Shown piece by piece: positions 46,246-54,747 of a DNA stretch of 64,000 nt; position 1 is the stretch's first letter, and every line of letters begins with the position of its first letter. Under the pieces are notes generated by a model. That model was given only the letters and a program-made list of their open reading frames with translations. It did no database searches and was not told the DNA's origin. Position numbers and translations under genes: made by a program. The DNA is from Ramlibacter alkalitolerans (GTDB lineage: Bacteria; Pseudomonadota; Gammaproteobacteria; Burkholderiales; Burkholderiaceae_C): the NCBI RefSeq assembly GCF_016722765.1, contig NZ_JAEQND010000013.1, positions 62,001-126,000 of the forward strand, given 5' to 3'.

Positions 46246-47613
46246 GTGAAGGACTTCCTCAATCGCTTCAAGAAGACCCCGGCTGCCGACGCAGCTGCGG
46301 CGGTCGTAGACCCGAGCGAGGCTCCCGTGGAGCTCCGCGGAAAAGTCACCGGCGTCAAGGGCCTGAACAAGGCCGGCCTGTACGCCGTGCTTGGCCTGCT
46401 TGGCTGCGGCGCCGCAGTGATGTTCTACCTGAGCTCCGGCCCGTCGACGCCGCAGCAACAAGGTGCCGGCAGCCAACTGGCTGAGCGCGTCATCAACGAA
46501 AAGCAGAAGGCTCTCGAGCAGGCGCACACGAACGACTGGCTCGGGTCCATCCCCGACGGCGTGCTGGTGCAATCGGAGAAGCCGGAAGCTCCGGCCCTCA
46601 GCCTGAGCACTCCTGCGCGCGAAATGCCCGCGCAGGCGGCGGGCGGCCCAGCCGTTCCCAACCTGATGGGAGAGCCCGGCCCGAGCATCGGCCCCGTTGC
46701 GGCCCAGACCCCGACGCCTGAAGACCGCCGTCGCGAGCAGGTCGCCATGCGTGCGAACGGGCGCCAGCTGCAGGCGTATGACTCCGGCTCCGCGGTCGCT
46801 GGCTTCAGCGGTGCCGCGCCAGCTACCGCCGCGAACCCCTACGCAGCCCCCGCCGGCGTCAGCGGCTTCGGCGCTGCCCCCGCGGCGGGCCCCGACGCTG
46901 CCGCCCAGATGGCGGCGATGGCCCAAGCCGCGCAGGACCCCAACATCCAGGGCCGCAAGCAAGCGTTCCTGAGCGAAGCGGCGAACAAGCCGAGCGACTT
47001 CTACCTGAAGTCCCTCAAGGAAGCGGCGCTGTCCAAGTACGAGCTCAAGGCCGGTGGCGTGATTCCCGGCGTGATGGTCTCCGGCATCAACTCCGACCTG
47101 CCGGGCCAGGTCATCGGCCAGGTGCGCGAAGACGTCTACGACTCCGTGACGGGCAAGTGGTTGCTGGTCCCGAAGGGCACCCGCCTCATCGGCTCCTACC
47201 AGAGCGAAGTGTCCACCGGCCAGGAGCGCGTACTGATGGTGTGGCAGCGCCTGATTTTCCCGGACGGGTCGTCCTTCGACCTGAAGGGCATGCAGGGCGC
47301 GGACGGGCAGGGCTACGCTGGCTTCAAAGACCAGGTGAACACGCACACGTGGCAACTGGTGAAGGGCGCGCTGCTGCTGTCGCTGGTGGGTGGCGTCAAC
47401 GCCGCCGTCGCACCGGCCTCGACGAACGTGCAAACCCCCGCGGGCGCCGCTGCGCAGGCTGGCATGAGCGCGCTGACCCAGGTCGGCTCGCAGTGGGCGA
47501 GCAAGCAGCTGGGCGTGCAGCCCACGCTCGAAATCCGCCCCGGCTACACGTTCAACATCATCGTCAACAAGGACATGGTGTTCCCCGGCCCCTACAACAA
47601 AACCAAGAAGTGA
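46246..47613 (+). CDS. trbI: Conjugal transfer protein TrbI (VirB10 family)
   Basis: 455 residues from GTG 46246. Cytoplasmic N-terminus, one membrane helix (about 45-65), a proline/alanine-rich periplasmic stretch, and the C-terminal VirB10 barrel domain: VIPGVMVSGINSDLPGQVIG, DSVTGKWLLVPKGTRLIGSY, RVLMVWQRLIFPDGSSFDL and RPGYTFNIIVNKDMVFPGPY at the end. It spans both membranes in the core complex. It is followed 8 bp later by the small RHH-like gene and the relaxase. Confidence 0.96.
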   Translation: MKDFLNRFKKTPAADAAAAVVDPSEAPVELRGKVTGVKGLNKAGLYAVLGLLGCGAAVMFYLSSGPSTPQQQGAGSQLAERVINEKQKALEQAHTNDWLGSIPDGVLVQSEKPEAPALSLSTPAREMPAQAAGGPAVPNLMGEPGPSIGPVAAQTPTPEDRRREQVAMRANGRQLQAYDSGSAVAGFSGAAPATAANPYAAPAGVSGFGAAPAAGPDAAAQMAAMAQAAQDPNIQGRKQAFLSEAANKPSDFYLKSLKEAALSKYELKAGGVIPGVMVSGINSDLPGQVIGQVREDVYDSVTGKWLLVPKGTRLIGSYQSEVSTGQERVLMVWQRLIFPDGSSFDLKGMQGADGQGYAGFKDQVNTHTWQLVKGALLLSLVGGVNAAVAPASTNVQTPAGAAAQAGMSALTQVGSQWASKQLGVQPTLEIRPGYTFNIIVNKDMVFPGPYNKTKK

Positions 47614-47621
47614 GCAGCACC

Positions 47622-47948
47622 ATGTGCGAAACCGTCATCGACGAGAAGAAGCGCCACGTCTTTCGCCTGAGCCGGCAGACGCTCAAGGCGCTGGCCCAGT
47701 ACTGCAGCGCGGGGGACGTGACCAAGAGCGACGTCCTGCGCCACGCCATCACGTACTTCAACGAGTCCAGCCAGGCCGTCGAGAAGGCCAAGACCTGGAA
47801 GCTGCTGTGCCCGCGCGGCGCGGACACCATCAGCATGTGGACGGACCCGGAGATGATTCAGGTGGCCAAGGCGCGCGCCGATAGCCACAACATCTCGCTG
47901 AACCACTACGTGGAGCTCGCCGTCCGGTCTTCGCTGGGCGCAACGTAA
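47622..47948 (+). CDS. Small mobilisation accessory protein, RHH-like
   Basis: 108 residues. Two segments could each be a ribbon-helix-helix: RHVFRLSRQTLKALAQYCSA (about 11-30, with DVTKSDVLRHAITYF following) and DTISMWTDPEMIQVAKARAD (about 71-90, then HNISLNHYVELAV). Position directly before the relaxase gene fits a relaxosome accessory (TraJ/MobC-like) protein that binds oriT. Function inferred from context. Confidence 0.65.
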   Translation: MCETVIDEKKRHVFRLSRQTLKALAQYCSAGDVTKSDVLRHAITYFNESSQAVEKAKTWKLLCPRGADTISMWTDPEMIQVAKARADSHNISLNHYVELAVRSSLGAT

Positions 47949-47966
47949 GCCGGGCAGGGGCCATGA

Positions 47967-49502
47967 ATGGGCATCCGCACCGGCATCAAAACCAGCATCA
48001 CGACGTCCATCCGGACGTCGATTGAGCCGTTCCCGGAAACCAAGCTGCGCCCGTACGGCGGGAAGGCACGCAAGTTCCTGCCCCCCAAGCAGCCCCAGGC
48101 CGCTTTCGTGGGCGGCAGCCGCCGGCGCTTTGCCGGTGCGCGCGGCACGTCCGCCATCCGCAACACCATTCCCGGCCAGCAGCGCTGCAGCGTTCGCTGC
48201 TCCTATGTTTCCAACGGCAGCTCCGGTCACTGGCGCCAGCACGGCATCTACCTGGAGCGCGAAGGCGCACAGAAGCAAGGTGAGAAGGGTGCCGGTTTCG
48301 ATGCGCACGGCACGGGCGTGTCTGTTGCGCACCGCCTGGCCGGCTGGCAAAACGAGGGCGATGAGCGCATGTTCAAGCTCATCATCTCGCCGGAGTTCGG
48401 CAAGCGCGTGGACCTGCAGGACTTCACCCGCGGCTTCGTGAAGCAACTCGAAGTCGACCTGGGCACCAAGCTCGAATGGGTTGCCGTGGACCACTACAAC
48501 ACGGAGTTCCCACACGTGCACGTTGCCCTGCGCGGCCGCGACGACCTGGGCGAGGCCCTGTCCATGCATCCGGGCTACATCAAGGAAGGCATGCGGCAGC
48601 GCGCCCAGGAGCAAATGACTGAGCGCCTGGGCTACCGCACCGAACACGATGAGTACACCGCGAAGCTGCGCGAAGTGGGCCTGACTCGCTTCACCAGCCT
48701 GGACAAGGAACTGGTCAAGCGCGCCAACGAGGATTTCGAGCTGGTGCTGCGTGCGCCCACGGACATGGTTTCCCTGCGCCGCAACAACCTGCTGCGCGAC
48801 CGGCTCACCAAGCTCGAGGAAATGGGCTTCGCGGAACGCCAGGGCATGTTCAAGAACCAGTGGCGGCTGCACCCCTCGCTCGAAGAGGCGCTGCGCCGGC
48901 TCACGCGCACGAAGGACAAGCAAAAGGCGCTGGCCAAGCACCAGGCCTTTATCCTGGACAAGCATGCGCCGCTGGTGAACACCGTGCTCAAGCCCGGTGG
49001 CTGGCTGGTCGGCCGCGTGCTCGGTGCGGGCTTGGACGAGGGCTCCGACAAGCTGTATGCAATGCTGGAAGGTGCAGACGGCAAGGTGCACTACGTATTG
49101 CACGACTTCAAGCTCGAGAGCTCCGAGGCGGCCCTGGTGCCGGGGCAGGTGGCCGTGCTGGAGTGCCCGCCAGAAAGTGCCGACAAGGCGCTCACCATTG
49201 CGCAGTACGCGGACATCCCGGAGCACGTCGTCGACCGCCTGGTGCGTTCGCGCTTCTTCCGTGACCTGGAGCTCGAGCAGCCGGTCGGTACGCTGGACAC
49301 GTTCGCCAACCGCGCTCGCCGGCTGATGCTGCAGCGGTTCGACGAGCTCACGCGTCTTGGAACTATCGCCCGCTGGGACGCCAAGCGCAGCCAGTCGAAA
49401 GAGCGCGCGAAGTCCAAGGCTTTCGTCATGGACGACAGCGAGCGCGATGGCATCGAATTCAAGCCGCTGGACGCTGACTACGGCAAGACCGGGCGCCTCT
49501 GA
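47967..49502 (+). CDS. Relaxase/mobilisation nuclease (DUF3363, Tn4371 RlxS-like)
   Basis: 511 residues. This relaxase family nicks oriT and stays covalently bound to the transferred strand through a tyrosine. Candidate catalytic tyrosine in RCSYVSNGS (about residue 80); the histidine metal site is EWVAVDHYNTEFPHVHVALRG (cited: DHYNTEFPHVHVALRG, about 175-190) with HVH. GSSGHWRQHGIYLEREGA is the characteristic family block. The remainder matches the DUF3363-type C-terminal part. It is shorter than Tn4371 RlxS (about 650). Expressed from the trbI unit. Confidence 0.9.
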   Translation: MGIRTGIKTSITTSIRTSIEPFPETKLRPYGGKARKFLPPKQPQAAFVGGSRRRFAGARGTSAIRNTIPGQQRCSVRCSYVSNGSSGHWRQHGIYLEREGAQKQGEKGAGFDAHGTGVSVAHRLAGWQNEGDERMFKLIISPEFGKRVDLQDFTRGFVKQLEVDLGTKLEWVAVDHYNTEFPHVHVALRGRDDLGEALSMHPGYIKEGMRQRAQEQMTERLGYRTEHDEYTAKLREVGLTRFTSLDKELVKRANEDFELVLRAPTDMVSLRRNNLLRDRLTKLEEMGFAERQGMFKNQWRLHPSLEEALRRLTRTKDKQKALAKHQAFILDKHAPLVNTVLKPGGWLVGRVLGAGLDEGSDKLYAMLEGADGKVHYVLHDFKLESSEAALVPGQVAVLECPPESADKALTIAQYADIPEHVVDRLVRSRFFRDLELEQPVGTLDTFANRARRLMLQRFDELTRLGTIARWDAKRSQSKERAKSKAFVMDDSERDGIEFKPLDADYGKTGRL

Positions 49503-49525
49503 AGCCTGTGCGCGTCGAGAAATCT

Positions 49526-49548
49526 GGGCCCGAAAGGGTCCTTCTCCT
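49526..49548 (+). terminator. Possible weak terminator after the relaxase gene
   Basis: GGGCCC, GAAA tetraloop, GGGTCC (one G-T pair), then TTCTCC. Confidence 0.35.
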
Positions 49549-49563
49549 GCTTCTGTGGAAAAT

Positions 49564-49679
49564 GCAATAAACGCGCAGCGGTCCGCCCCGACCACCACTC
49601 CGGAGCGACCGCTTGACGGCAGTTCACTGATAGCAAAGAGAGCGCCGCGTCGAGCCCCACTTGCCTGTGCGTTTATTGC
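49564..49679. repeat. Inverted repeat flanking the recombinase promoter region
   Basis: GCAATAAACGC (49564-49574) and its exact complement GCGTTTATTGC (49669-49679), extendable to 14 bp with one mismatch, about 94 bp apart. AGCGGTC/GACCGCT (about 49576 and 49609) form another inverted pair inside. Candidate recombinase binding site, operator or origin of transfer. Confidence 0.55.
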
Positions 49680-49701
49680 GTTTTTGGACTATGCTTGCGG
49701 G

Positions 49702-50622
49702 ATGGCAACAGGGCAGCTGTTCACGTGGGACGCTCGCGGATGGGAGCGAGAGCCGGTCGCGGCATTCGAGGCTTTCCTCACGGGTCGTGAGTTCGGCGGC
49801 CGCAAGCTGCGTCCGAGCTCCTTCAACATCTACCGCGGCCAGTTCCTGCGCCTTCTGACCTGGCTGCAGGAGCAGGGCAGGGCGCTGCACGAGCTCGATG
49901 CCGCGCGGTTGGACCTGTTCCTGGCGACGCGTGAGCTTCGCGCGGAGACGCGGCACCGCTACTTGCTCGTGTTCACGGACCTGTACCGGCACTTGGGCAC
50001 ACTACGCCGCCAGGAAGACAACCCCGCCTACGAGCTGCTGCTGGAGCAGCAGGCCCCGGAGCGCGAAGAGCCTGAAGCGCTGACGCCGGACGAGGTGAGG
50101 GCGGTCTTCCGCGCCTTGCCGCGCAAGGAAGGCTGGAAGCACCACCGCTTTCGCGCAATGCTGTGGCTGCTCACGGGGGCAGGGCTGCGCCCGACTGAAA
50201 TCCTCACCTTGCGTTCAAAGGATTTGAATGCGGACTGCACAAGCGTCTGGGTGATGCCGCACAAGCCGCGGCCGGAGCGCACCGTGCCGCTGCACTGGAA
50301 GACGCGCGACGTGGTGCTTGGCTGGCTCGCCGAGCGCAAGGCGCTGGGCATCCCGGGGGAACTCCTGTTTCCCGCGAACACCGCCGGCGCGCCTCTCGCC
50401 GCCTCGACGCTGTTTAGGCAAGTCAAGAAGCTGCTGGAAGAAGCGGGCGTGTCCCGCCGTTACGAGGGCGCCATGCTCCTGCGCAACACGCGCGGGGCGT
50501 CCTGGCTGGCTAGGCACCCGGTGCACAAGGTGCAGGCCTGGCTTGGGCATGAGCTGGAGCGCACGACCGAACAGCTGCTGCCGGCGTCTGAGGCTTGGCG
50601 TGCAGCCGCGCTATTGGACTAG
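49702..50622 (+). CDS. Tyrosine-recombinase-like protein lacking the catalytic tyrosine
   Basis: 306 residues from ATG 49702. N-terminal SAM-like core-binding domain (about 20-110) and a C-terminal catalytic-fold domain. Arg I is in LLTGAGLRPTEILTLR (about 165-180). The H-x-x-R box reads MLLRNTRGASWLAR, so R is kept but the H is M or L. LGHELERTT is the box III G-H. The tyrosine expected a few residues later is replaced: TTEQLLPASEAW contains none. It may be an inactive DNA-binding relative of XerC/D or Rci. The frame is open far upstream through the relaxase end, but the ATG at 49702 has the only plausible start. Confidence 0.8.
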   Translation: MATGQLFTWDARGWEREPVAAFEAFLTGREFGGRKLRPSSFNIYRGQFLRLLTWLQEQGRALHELDAARLDLFLATRELRAETRHRYLLVFTDLYRHLGTLRRQEDNPAYELLLEQQAPEREEPEALTPDEVRAVFRALPRKEGWKHHRFRAMLWLLTGAGLRPTEILTLRSKDLNADCTSVWVMPHKPRPERTVPLHWKTRDVVLGWLAERKALGIPGELLFPANTAGAPLAASTLFRQVKKLLEEAGVSRRYEGAMLLRNTRGASWLARHPVHKVQAWLGHELERTTEQLLPASEAWRAAALLD

Positions 50623-50711
50623 CGCCTTGCGCGGGAACTTGCCGCCCGTGCGGCCCGTGCACCGAGCGGCCAGCACCGCCGTCGTGTCCCTTTTCGCGGC
50701 CGGCGCGGGGA

Positions 50712-50777
50712 AAGTAGACCTTCTCGCCGACTCGTAGCGCTTTTCCCGAAGCGCTGCGCAGAAGTAGACGTTCTCGC
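50712..50777. repeat. Direct repeats flanking a hairpin, oriT-like layout
   Basis: AAGTAGACCTTCTCGC (50712-50727) and AAGTAGACGTTCTCGC (50762-50777), 15 of 16 identical, surround a perfect hairpin AGCGCTT/AAGCGCT (50736-50755). They lie in the 379-bp spacer 50623-51001, between the recombinase-like gene and the coupling protein genes. The rest of this spacer shows an AT-rich stretch (50835-50862) and no supportable gene. Confidence 0.5.
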
Positions 50778-51001
50778 TCCTTGCCGAACGGCCTGGCGGG
50801 CAAGGGCGCAGTACCCGCGCGTTGCCGCCTGCGTCAATTAGTTATTTGACATAACAGTTATTGTCGCACGTAGCCCGTAGTTGGCCGCAGAAGCCAGGAG
50901 ACGTTACAACTTTGGGCCGGGCGCTAAACCAGTATAGCGGTCCATCTCACAACTCGCGCTGTTCGTTGTCTATTCAAAGAACAACCCGCGGAGCGCACCC
51001 G

Positions 51002-51469
51002 ATGTCCACCCCTAGCACCAAAGCGACAGAACTGCCGAAGTCAGGCGCTGACTTCTCGACCGCGCTCATCCTGGCGACCGGTTTCGTGCTTCTGATGTGG
51101 GGCGTCACGTATTGGGCCGCCTGGAAGCTCGGATTTCAGCGGGCGCTGGACGTGCCTCTGGCAACGTTCACGGCCGGTGACAAGGAGCACTACACGCCGT
51201 GGGCATTCATGGCCTGGCACTTCCGCTACTCGGCCCATCCGACCGCGGGCCAGATTCTCGACGCTGCCTGGTATGCGTTCCTTGTCGGGTTCGTCGTGCT
51301 GTTCGTAGGCCTGACCGTCATCCTTGGAATCATCAAACGCAAGCTCGGGGCGGTGAAGTCGCACGTGTCCTTCAGCTCGGACTGGGCTGACGACATCGAC
51401 GTGGAGTTCTCAGGCCTGCTCGCACGCGATGCGTGGGCCAGCAAGAAAGAGCTGGCGTCCCTCGCCTGA
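51002..51469 (+). CDS. traG-N: Membrane domain of a split coupling protein (TraG N-terminal part)
   Basis: 155 residues: two membrane helices (about 20-40 and 90-112) with a periplasmic loop containing KEHYTPWAFMAWHF. This matches the VYTPWSILQW loop of RP4 TraG. The end, SSDWADDIDVEFSGLLARD, matches TraG's SARWADKKDIQAAGLLPRP, the point where the motor domain normally begins. The gene stops there and the motor is encoded separately 19 bp downstream. Start ATG 51002 in GCACCCGATG. Confidence 0.82.
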   Translation: MSTPSTKATELPKSGADFSTALILATGFVLLMWGVTYWAAWKLGFQRALDVPLATFTAGDKEHYTPWAFMAWHFRYSAHPTAGQILDAAWYAFLVGFVVLFVGLTVILGIIKRKLGAVKSHVSFSSDWADDIDVEFSGLLARDAWASKKELASLA

Positions 51470-51488
51470 CCTTCTCACGGAAAAACCA

Positions 51489-53471
51489 ATGCTGAAGAAA
51501 TACTTCTACGAGCGTCGCAAGCAAAAGCGCATCGAAGAGCGCCGCAAGCAGCTGGCCGAACAGGGCATGGCGCTGGACAAGCCCCAGAAGGACCTGAAGC
51601 TGCTGGCGAAGGGCCAAGGCATGTACGTGGGCGGCTGGTTCAACCCGGAAACGAAGTCCGTCGAGGCCCTGATGGACAACGACGTGACGCACGTGCTGTG
51701 CGTCGCCCCCACCCGCGCCGGCAAAGGCGTGGGCGTCGTGATGCCGACCATGCTGACCTGGACGGGTTCGACCGTCGTGCACGACACCAAGCCCGAACTC
51801 TGGCCGATGACGGCCGGCTGGCGCAAGGCCATGGGCCACACGGTGCTCAAGTTCGACCCGGCCGCCGGCGACGGCTCCTCGGTGAAATACAACCCGCTCG
51901 AGGAAGTGCGCTGGGGCACGCCGCAGGAAGTGGCTGACGTGCAGAACATCGCCGAGATGCTCATGAACCCCACCGGCAAGGGCGGCGAGGGGGAGCACGC
52001 GCACTGGGTGAACTCCGCCATCGACCTGACCACCGGAACCATCTTCCACATCTGGTACAGCACCAGCGTGCCGCTGCAGGAGAAGAACCTGGGCGGGCTG
52101 CTGCGGTTCCTGTCCGTCATGACGCTGGGCGAGAGCGAAGAAGACGACCCTGCCCTCGCTGCTTTCCGCGCAATGAGCGAGACCCGCCACGTCGCCGCCG
52201 ATGCGAACTACTACTGGACAACGACGGTGCTGGGCGAGCGCGTGGTGACGCACCCACAGGTCAAGGAAATGTGCGGCCGCATGATTGCAAAGGCCGACCG
52301 CGAGCGCGGCTCGGTGATTTCGTCGGCGCTGGCCAACCTGAAGCTCTATGCCGACCCCGTGGTGGCAGAAAACACGCAGTACAGCGAGTTCCGCCTGTCG
52401 TCGCTCATGAACGGTGAGAAGCCGGTGGACCTGTACCTGGTCGTGAAGGACCCCGACATCGACCGGATGAAGCCGCTCACCCGGCTGCTGGTGACCCAAA
52501 TCATCAGCTACATCATGAGCGAGATGCGGCCGTACAAGCACCGCTGTCTTTTCATGCTGGACGAGTTCGCGTCGCTCGGGAAACTGGACAAGATTCCAAT
52601 CGCCCTGACCAAGATTGCCGGCTACGGGGTGAAGTTCACCATCATCCTGCAAACGCTGGAGTCCTTGAAGTCCACCTACGGCCCCGAGAAGGCCGGCGAA
52701 GTCACGGCTAACTGCCACACGCGCGTGATGTTCTCGCCCAACGACCTGCAGACGGCCAAGGAAATCTCGGACGTGTGCGGGAAGCGAAAAATCACCTCGG
52801 TGGAAACGTCAGTGTCCGGCAAGCGTCTGGGCATCCTGATGGACAACGCGTCCATGTCGCAGCGCGAGGAGTTCATCGACCTCATCACGCCGGCGGAAGC
52901 CTTGCAGATGCACAAGGACGAAATCATCGTCATGAAGCAGGGCCAGAAGCCAATCCGGGGCCGCAAGTTCTACTTCTACCAGCACCCCGAATTTCTCAAG
53001 CGCGCGGCCAACGACCGCGGCGAGGGCAAGTACCCGGTGCCGGCGCAGTCCGACCGTCTCCTGGAGCGCAACCTCGAGGAAGAAGCGGCCGCTCGCCCCG
53101 TGGAAGCGGAGCCCGAAGAGGAGATGATGAGCGTCGCGGATTTCATCGCCCGCGCCCGCGCGAAGGCGATGGGAGAGTCGGCCGAGGCCGTCAACGTGGA
53201 CATCCTCGACGAAATCCCCATCATCGAAGAGGACGACCTCACCGCAATGCAGGAAGAGCTGTCGCGCAACACCGAGGCGGACGCGGGCGACATGCCTGTG
53301 TTCGAGGAAGAGGAGCTCCAGGCTCCCGAGGCTGCAATGCCGGCAGCGGACCCGCCGATGCCCGAGTTCGCCGATGACTTCGGCCTGGGCGTCGCGCCTG
53401 TCAAACCCGCGAAGAAGGCCGAAGCGCCCCCGGCGGCCGGCGCGCTGGGCGAGTGGAACGAGTTTCTGTAA
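51489..53471 (+). CDS. traG: Coupling protein motor domain (TraG/VirD4 family)
   Basis: 660 residues. It brings the relaxase-DNA complex to the secretion channel. The first 45 residues are a basic coiled coil (YERRKQKRIEERRKQLAEQG) in place of membrane helices. Then the TraG motor begins exactly at MYVGGW: Walker A VAPTRAGKGVGVV (about 72-84), HDTKPELW, LFMLDEFASLGKL as Walker B (about 354-366), and ILQTLESLKSTYG. The C-terminal 140 residues are acidic and low in complexity. With the 51002 gene supplying the transmembrane domain, the protein is functionally split rather than truncated. Confidence 0.95.
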   Translation: MLKKYFYERRKQKRIEERRKQLAEQGMALDKPQKDLKLLAKGQGMYVGGWFNPETKSVEALMDNDVTHVLCVAPTRAGKGVGVVMPTMLTWTGSTVVHDTKPELWPMTAGWRKAMGHTVLKFDPAAGDGSSVKYNPLEEVRWGTPQEVADVQNIAEMLMNPTGKGGEGEHAHWVNSAIDLTTGTIFHIWYSTSVPLQEKNLGGLLRFLSVMTLGESEEDDPALAAFRAMSETRHVAADANYYWTTTVLGERVVTHPQVKEMCGRMIAKADRERGSVISSALANLKLYADPVVAENTQYSEFRLSSLMNGEKPVDLYLVVKDPDIDRMKPLTRLLVTQIISYIMSEMRPYKHRCLFMLDEFASLGKLDKIPIALTKIAGYGVKFTIILQTLESLKSTYGPEKAGEVTANCHTRVMFSPNDLQTAKEISDVCGKRKITSVETSVSGKRLGILMDNASMSQREEFIDLITPAEALQMHKDEIIVMKQGQKPIRGRKFYFYQHPEFLKRAANDRGEGKYPVPAQSDRLLERNLEEEAAARPVEAEPEEEMMSVADFIARARAKAMGESAEAVNVDILDEIPIIEEDDLTAMQEELSRNTEADAGDMPVFEEEELQAPEAAMPAADPPMPEFADDFGLGVAPVKPAKKAEAPPAAGALGEWNEFL

Positions 53472-53492
53472 GGAGCGCGCAGGGGTGCGTCA

Positions 53493-53519
53493 AACACGCC
53501 CTGGCCTTTCTGGTCTAAC
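53493..53519 (+). promoter_or_regulatory. Type-B promoter motif
   Basis: AACAC (53493-53497), 16 bp ending in CTGG, TCTAAC (53514-53519), 39 bp before ATG 53559; a consensus example. Confidence 0.7.
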
Positions 53520-53558
53520 CGGAACCGGCACCCTGCCCTACGCCCCCGAACCAGCAAA

Positions 53559-54062
53559 ATGAAGAAGCTCGCCCTCATCATCGCCGCGCTCCCGGTGCTC
53601 ACGTTCGCGCAAGCCACGGACGAAGACGCGTTCGTATTCGCCGTCGTGCCTCGTGTGGAGACTGTCACCAAGGAAGTTCGCGAGTGCAAGGAAGTCAGCG
53701 CCCTGGCCGCCGCGCAAGCTGCGGTGCCGGCCGGCAAGGAAGACACCGTTCGCGACGGCCGCTCGGCGCGCCCGCACGATGCCGCCCTCACCCCGCAGTG
53801 GCTGGTGGCCGCCAACGGCACTGGCAAGCTCATTGCCCCTGAGGAAAACGCTGGCGCCGCGATGACGAAGGCGGGCGAGTCCTGCCGCGTCACGGAGCGC
53901 ACCGAGCAAGTGCAGGACGGCTGGCAGGTGTTCATGCGGTACCAAGGCCGCAACCACAACGCCAAGGTCGCGAGCAACCCGCCCCAGGTAGGCGAGTACG
54001 TGAAGGTCACCTACAACTCCCGCGGAGAAGTGGTGATTGCGGGCAAGCCCGCCAAGAAGTAA
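53559..54062 (+). CDS. Periplasmic UmoD-like protein
   Basis: 167 residues with signal peptide (MKKLALIIAALPVLTFAQA). A linker precedes CRVTERTEQVQDGWQVFMRYQ (cited in part; about 106-126), then NHNAKVASNPPQVGEYVKVTYN. The C...V-x-x-R-Y-x-G-x-x-x ... G-x-x-V-x-V layout is that of UmoD-like periplasmic proteins and parallels the small protein at 936-1214. Function in this plasmid unknown; context is the transfer region. Confidence 0.7.
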   Translation: MKKLALIIAALPVLTFAQATDEDAFVFAVVPRVETVTKEVRECKEVSALAAAQAAVPAGKEDTVRDGRSARPHDAALTPQWLVAANGTGKLIAPEENAGAAMTKAGESCRVTERTEQVQDGWQVFMRYQGRNHNAKVASNPPQVGEYVKVTYNSRGEVVIAGKPAKK

Positions 54063-54081
54063 GGCCAACTGTTCTCCCGAG

Positions 54082-54110
54082 AAGCGACCTTCGGGTCGCT
54101 TTTCCTTTTT
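54082..54110 (+). terminator. Rho-independent terminator
   Basis: AAGCGACC, TTCG, GGTCGCTT, then TTCCTTTTT. Confidence 0.9.
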
Positions 54111-54137
54111 GAGCTCTCCCGGCGCGACGCGGATGGC

Positions 54138-54167
54138 AGCACTCGGTCTAACTGCTTGTTGCTATAC
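54138..54167 (+). promoter_or_regulatory. Type-A promoter motif of the traF-like gene
   Basis: AGCAC (54138-54142), 19 bp, CTATAC (54162-54167), only 5 bp before ATG 54173, implying a leaderless transcript. Confidence 0.6.
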
Positions 54168-54172
54168 AAGCT

Positions 54173-54736
54173 ATGACCGACACCGCCGCCACGCTCGCCA
54201 AACCGTCTCGCCAGCAACTGCTTCGGCAGACGCTGCGTGAAGCCGCCCTTTGGGTGGCGCTCGCAGGCGCCCTCTACGGGGCTGCTGCGGTGAGCGGCGT
54301 GCGTGTGGTGACGACCAACAGCGTTCCGGGTGTGGTCTACGTGCGCTCGTTCGAGCCGCTGGCCCGCGGCACGTTCGTCTCCTTCTGCCCTGACCTTGCG
54401 AACCCCGTCTTGGCTGCCATCAAGCAACGCGGGCACATCGAGCCAGGCACCTGCGGCCCCAGCATGCCCTTCATCAAGCAGGTTGCTGCACTGCCGGGCG
54501 ACCACGTAGAGCTTTCGGCCAAGGGCCTCAGCGTCAACGGAGACCTGCTGCCCAAGACGGCTGTCCTTGATACGGACCGCCAAGGCAATCCCCTGCCTCG
54601 AATCCCTTTCGGCGCCTACGTCGTTGCACCTGGCCAAGCCTGGGTCATCGCCACCAACCACCCCCGCAGCTTCGACTCCCGGTACTACGGGCCCGTGCAG
54701 TTGCGCTCCCTGTCGCCGGTGCGGCAGCTCTTTTGA
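54173..54736 (+). CDS. traF: TraF-like S26 signal peptidase (pilin maturation)
   Basis: 187 residues. One N-terminal membrane helix (about 24-43), nucleophile serine in TTNSVPGVVYV (S50) and general-base lysine in PFIKQVAALPGD (K102), the catalytic pair of S26 peptidases. An extra disulfide-capable insert (FCPDLAN ... PGTCGPS) lies between, as in RP4 TraF, which cyclises the TrbC pilin. ATG 54173 has no ribosome site and lies directly behind the -10 element. Confidence 0.88.
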   Translation: MTDTAATLAKPSRQQLLRQTLREAALWVALAGALYGAAAVSGVRVVTTNSVPGVVYVRSFEPLARGTFVSFCPDLANPVLAAIKQRGHIEPGTCGPSMPFIKQVAALPGDHVELSAKGLSVNGDLLPKTAVLDTDRQGNPLPRIPFGAYVVAPGQAWVIATNHPRSFDSRYYGPVQLRSLSPVRQLF

Positions 54737-54747
54737 GACCAAAGCGA

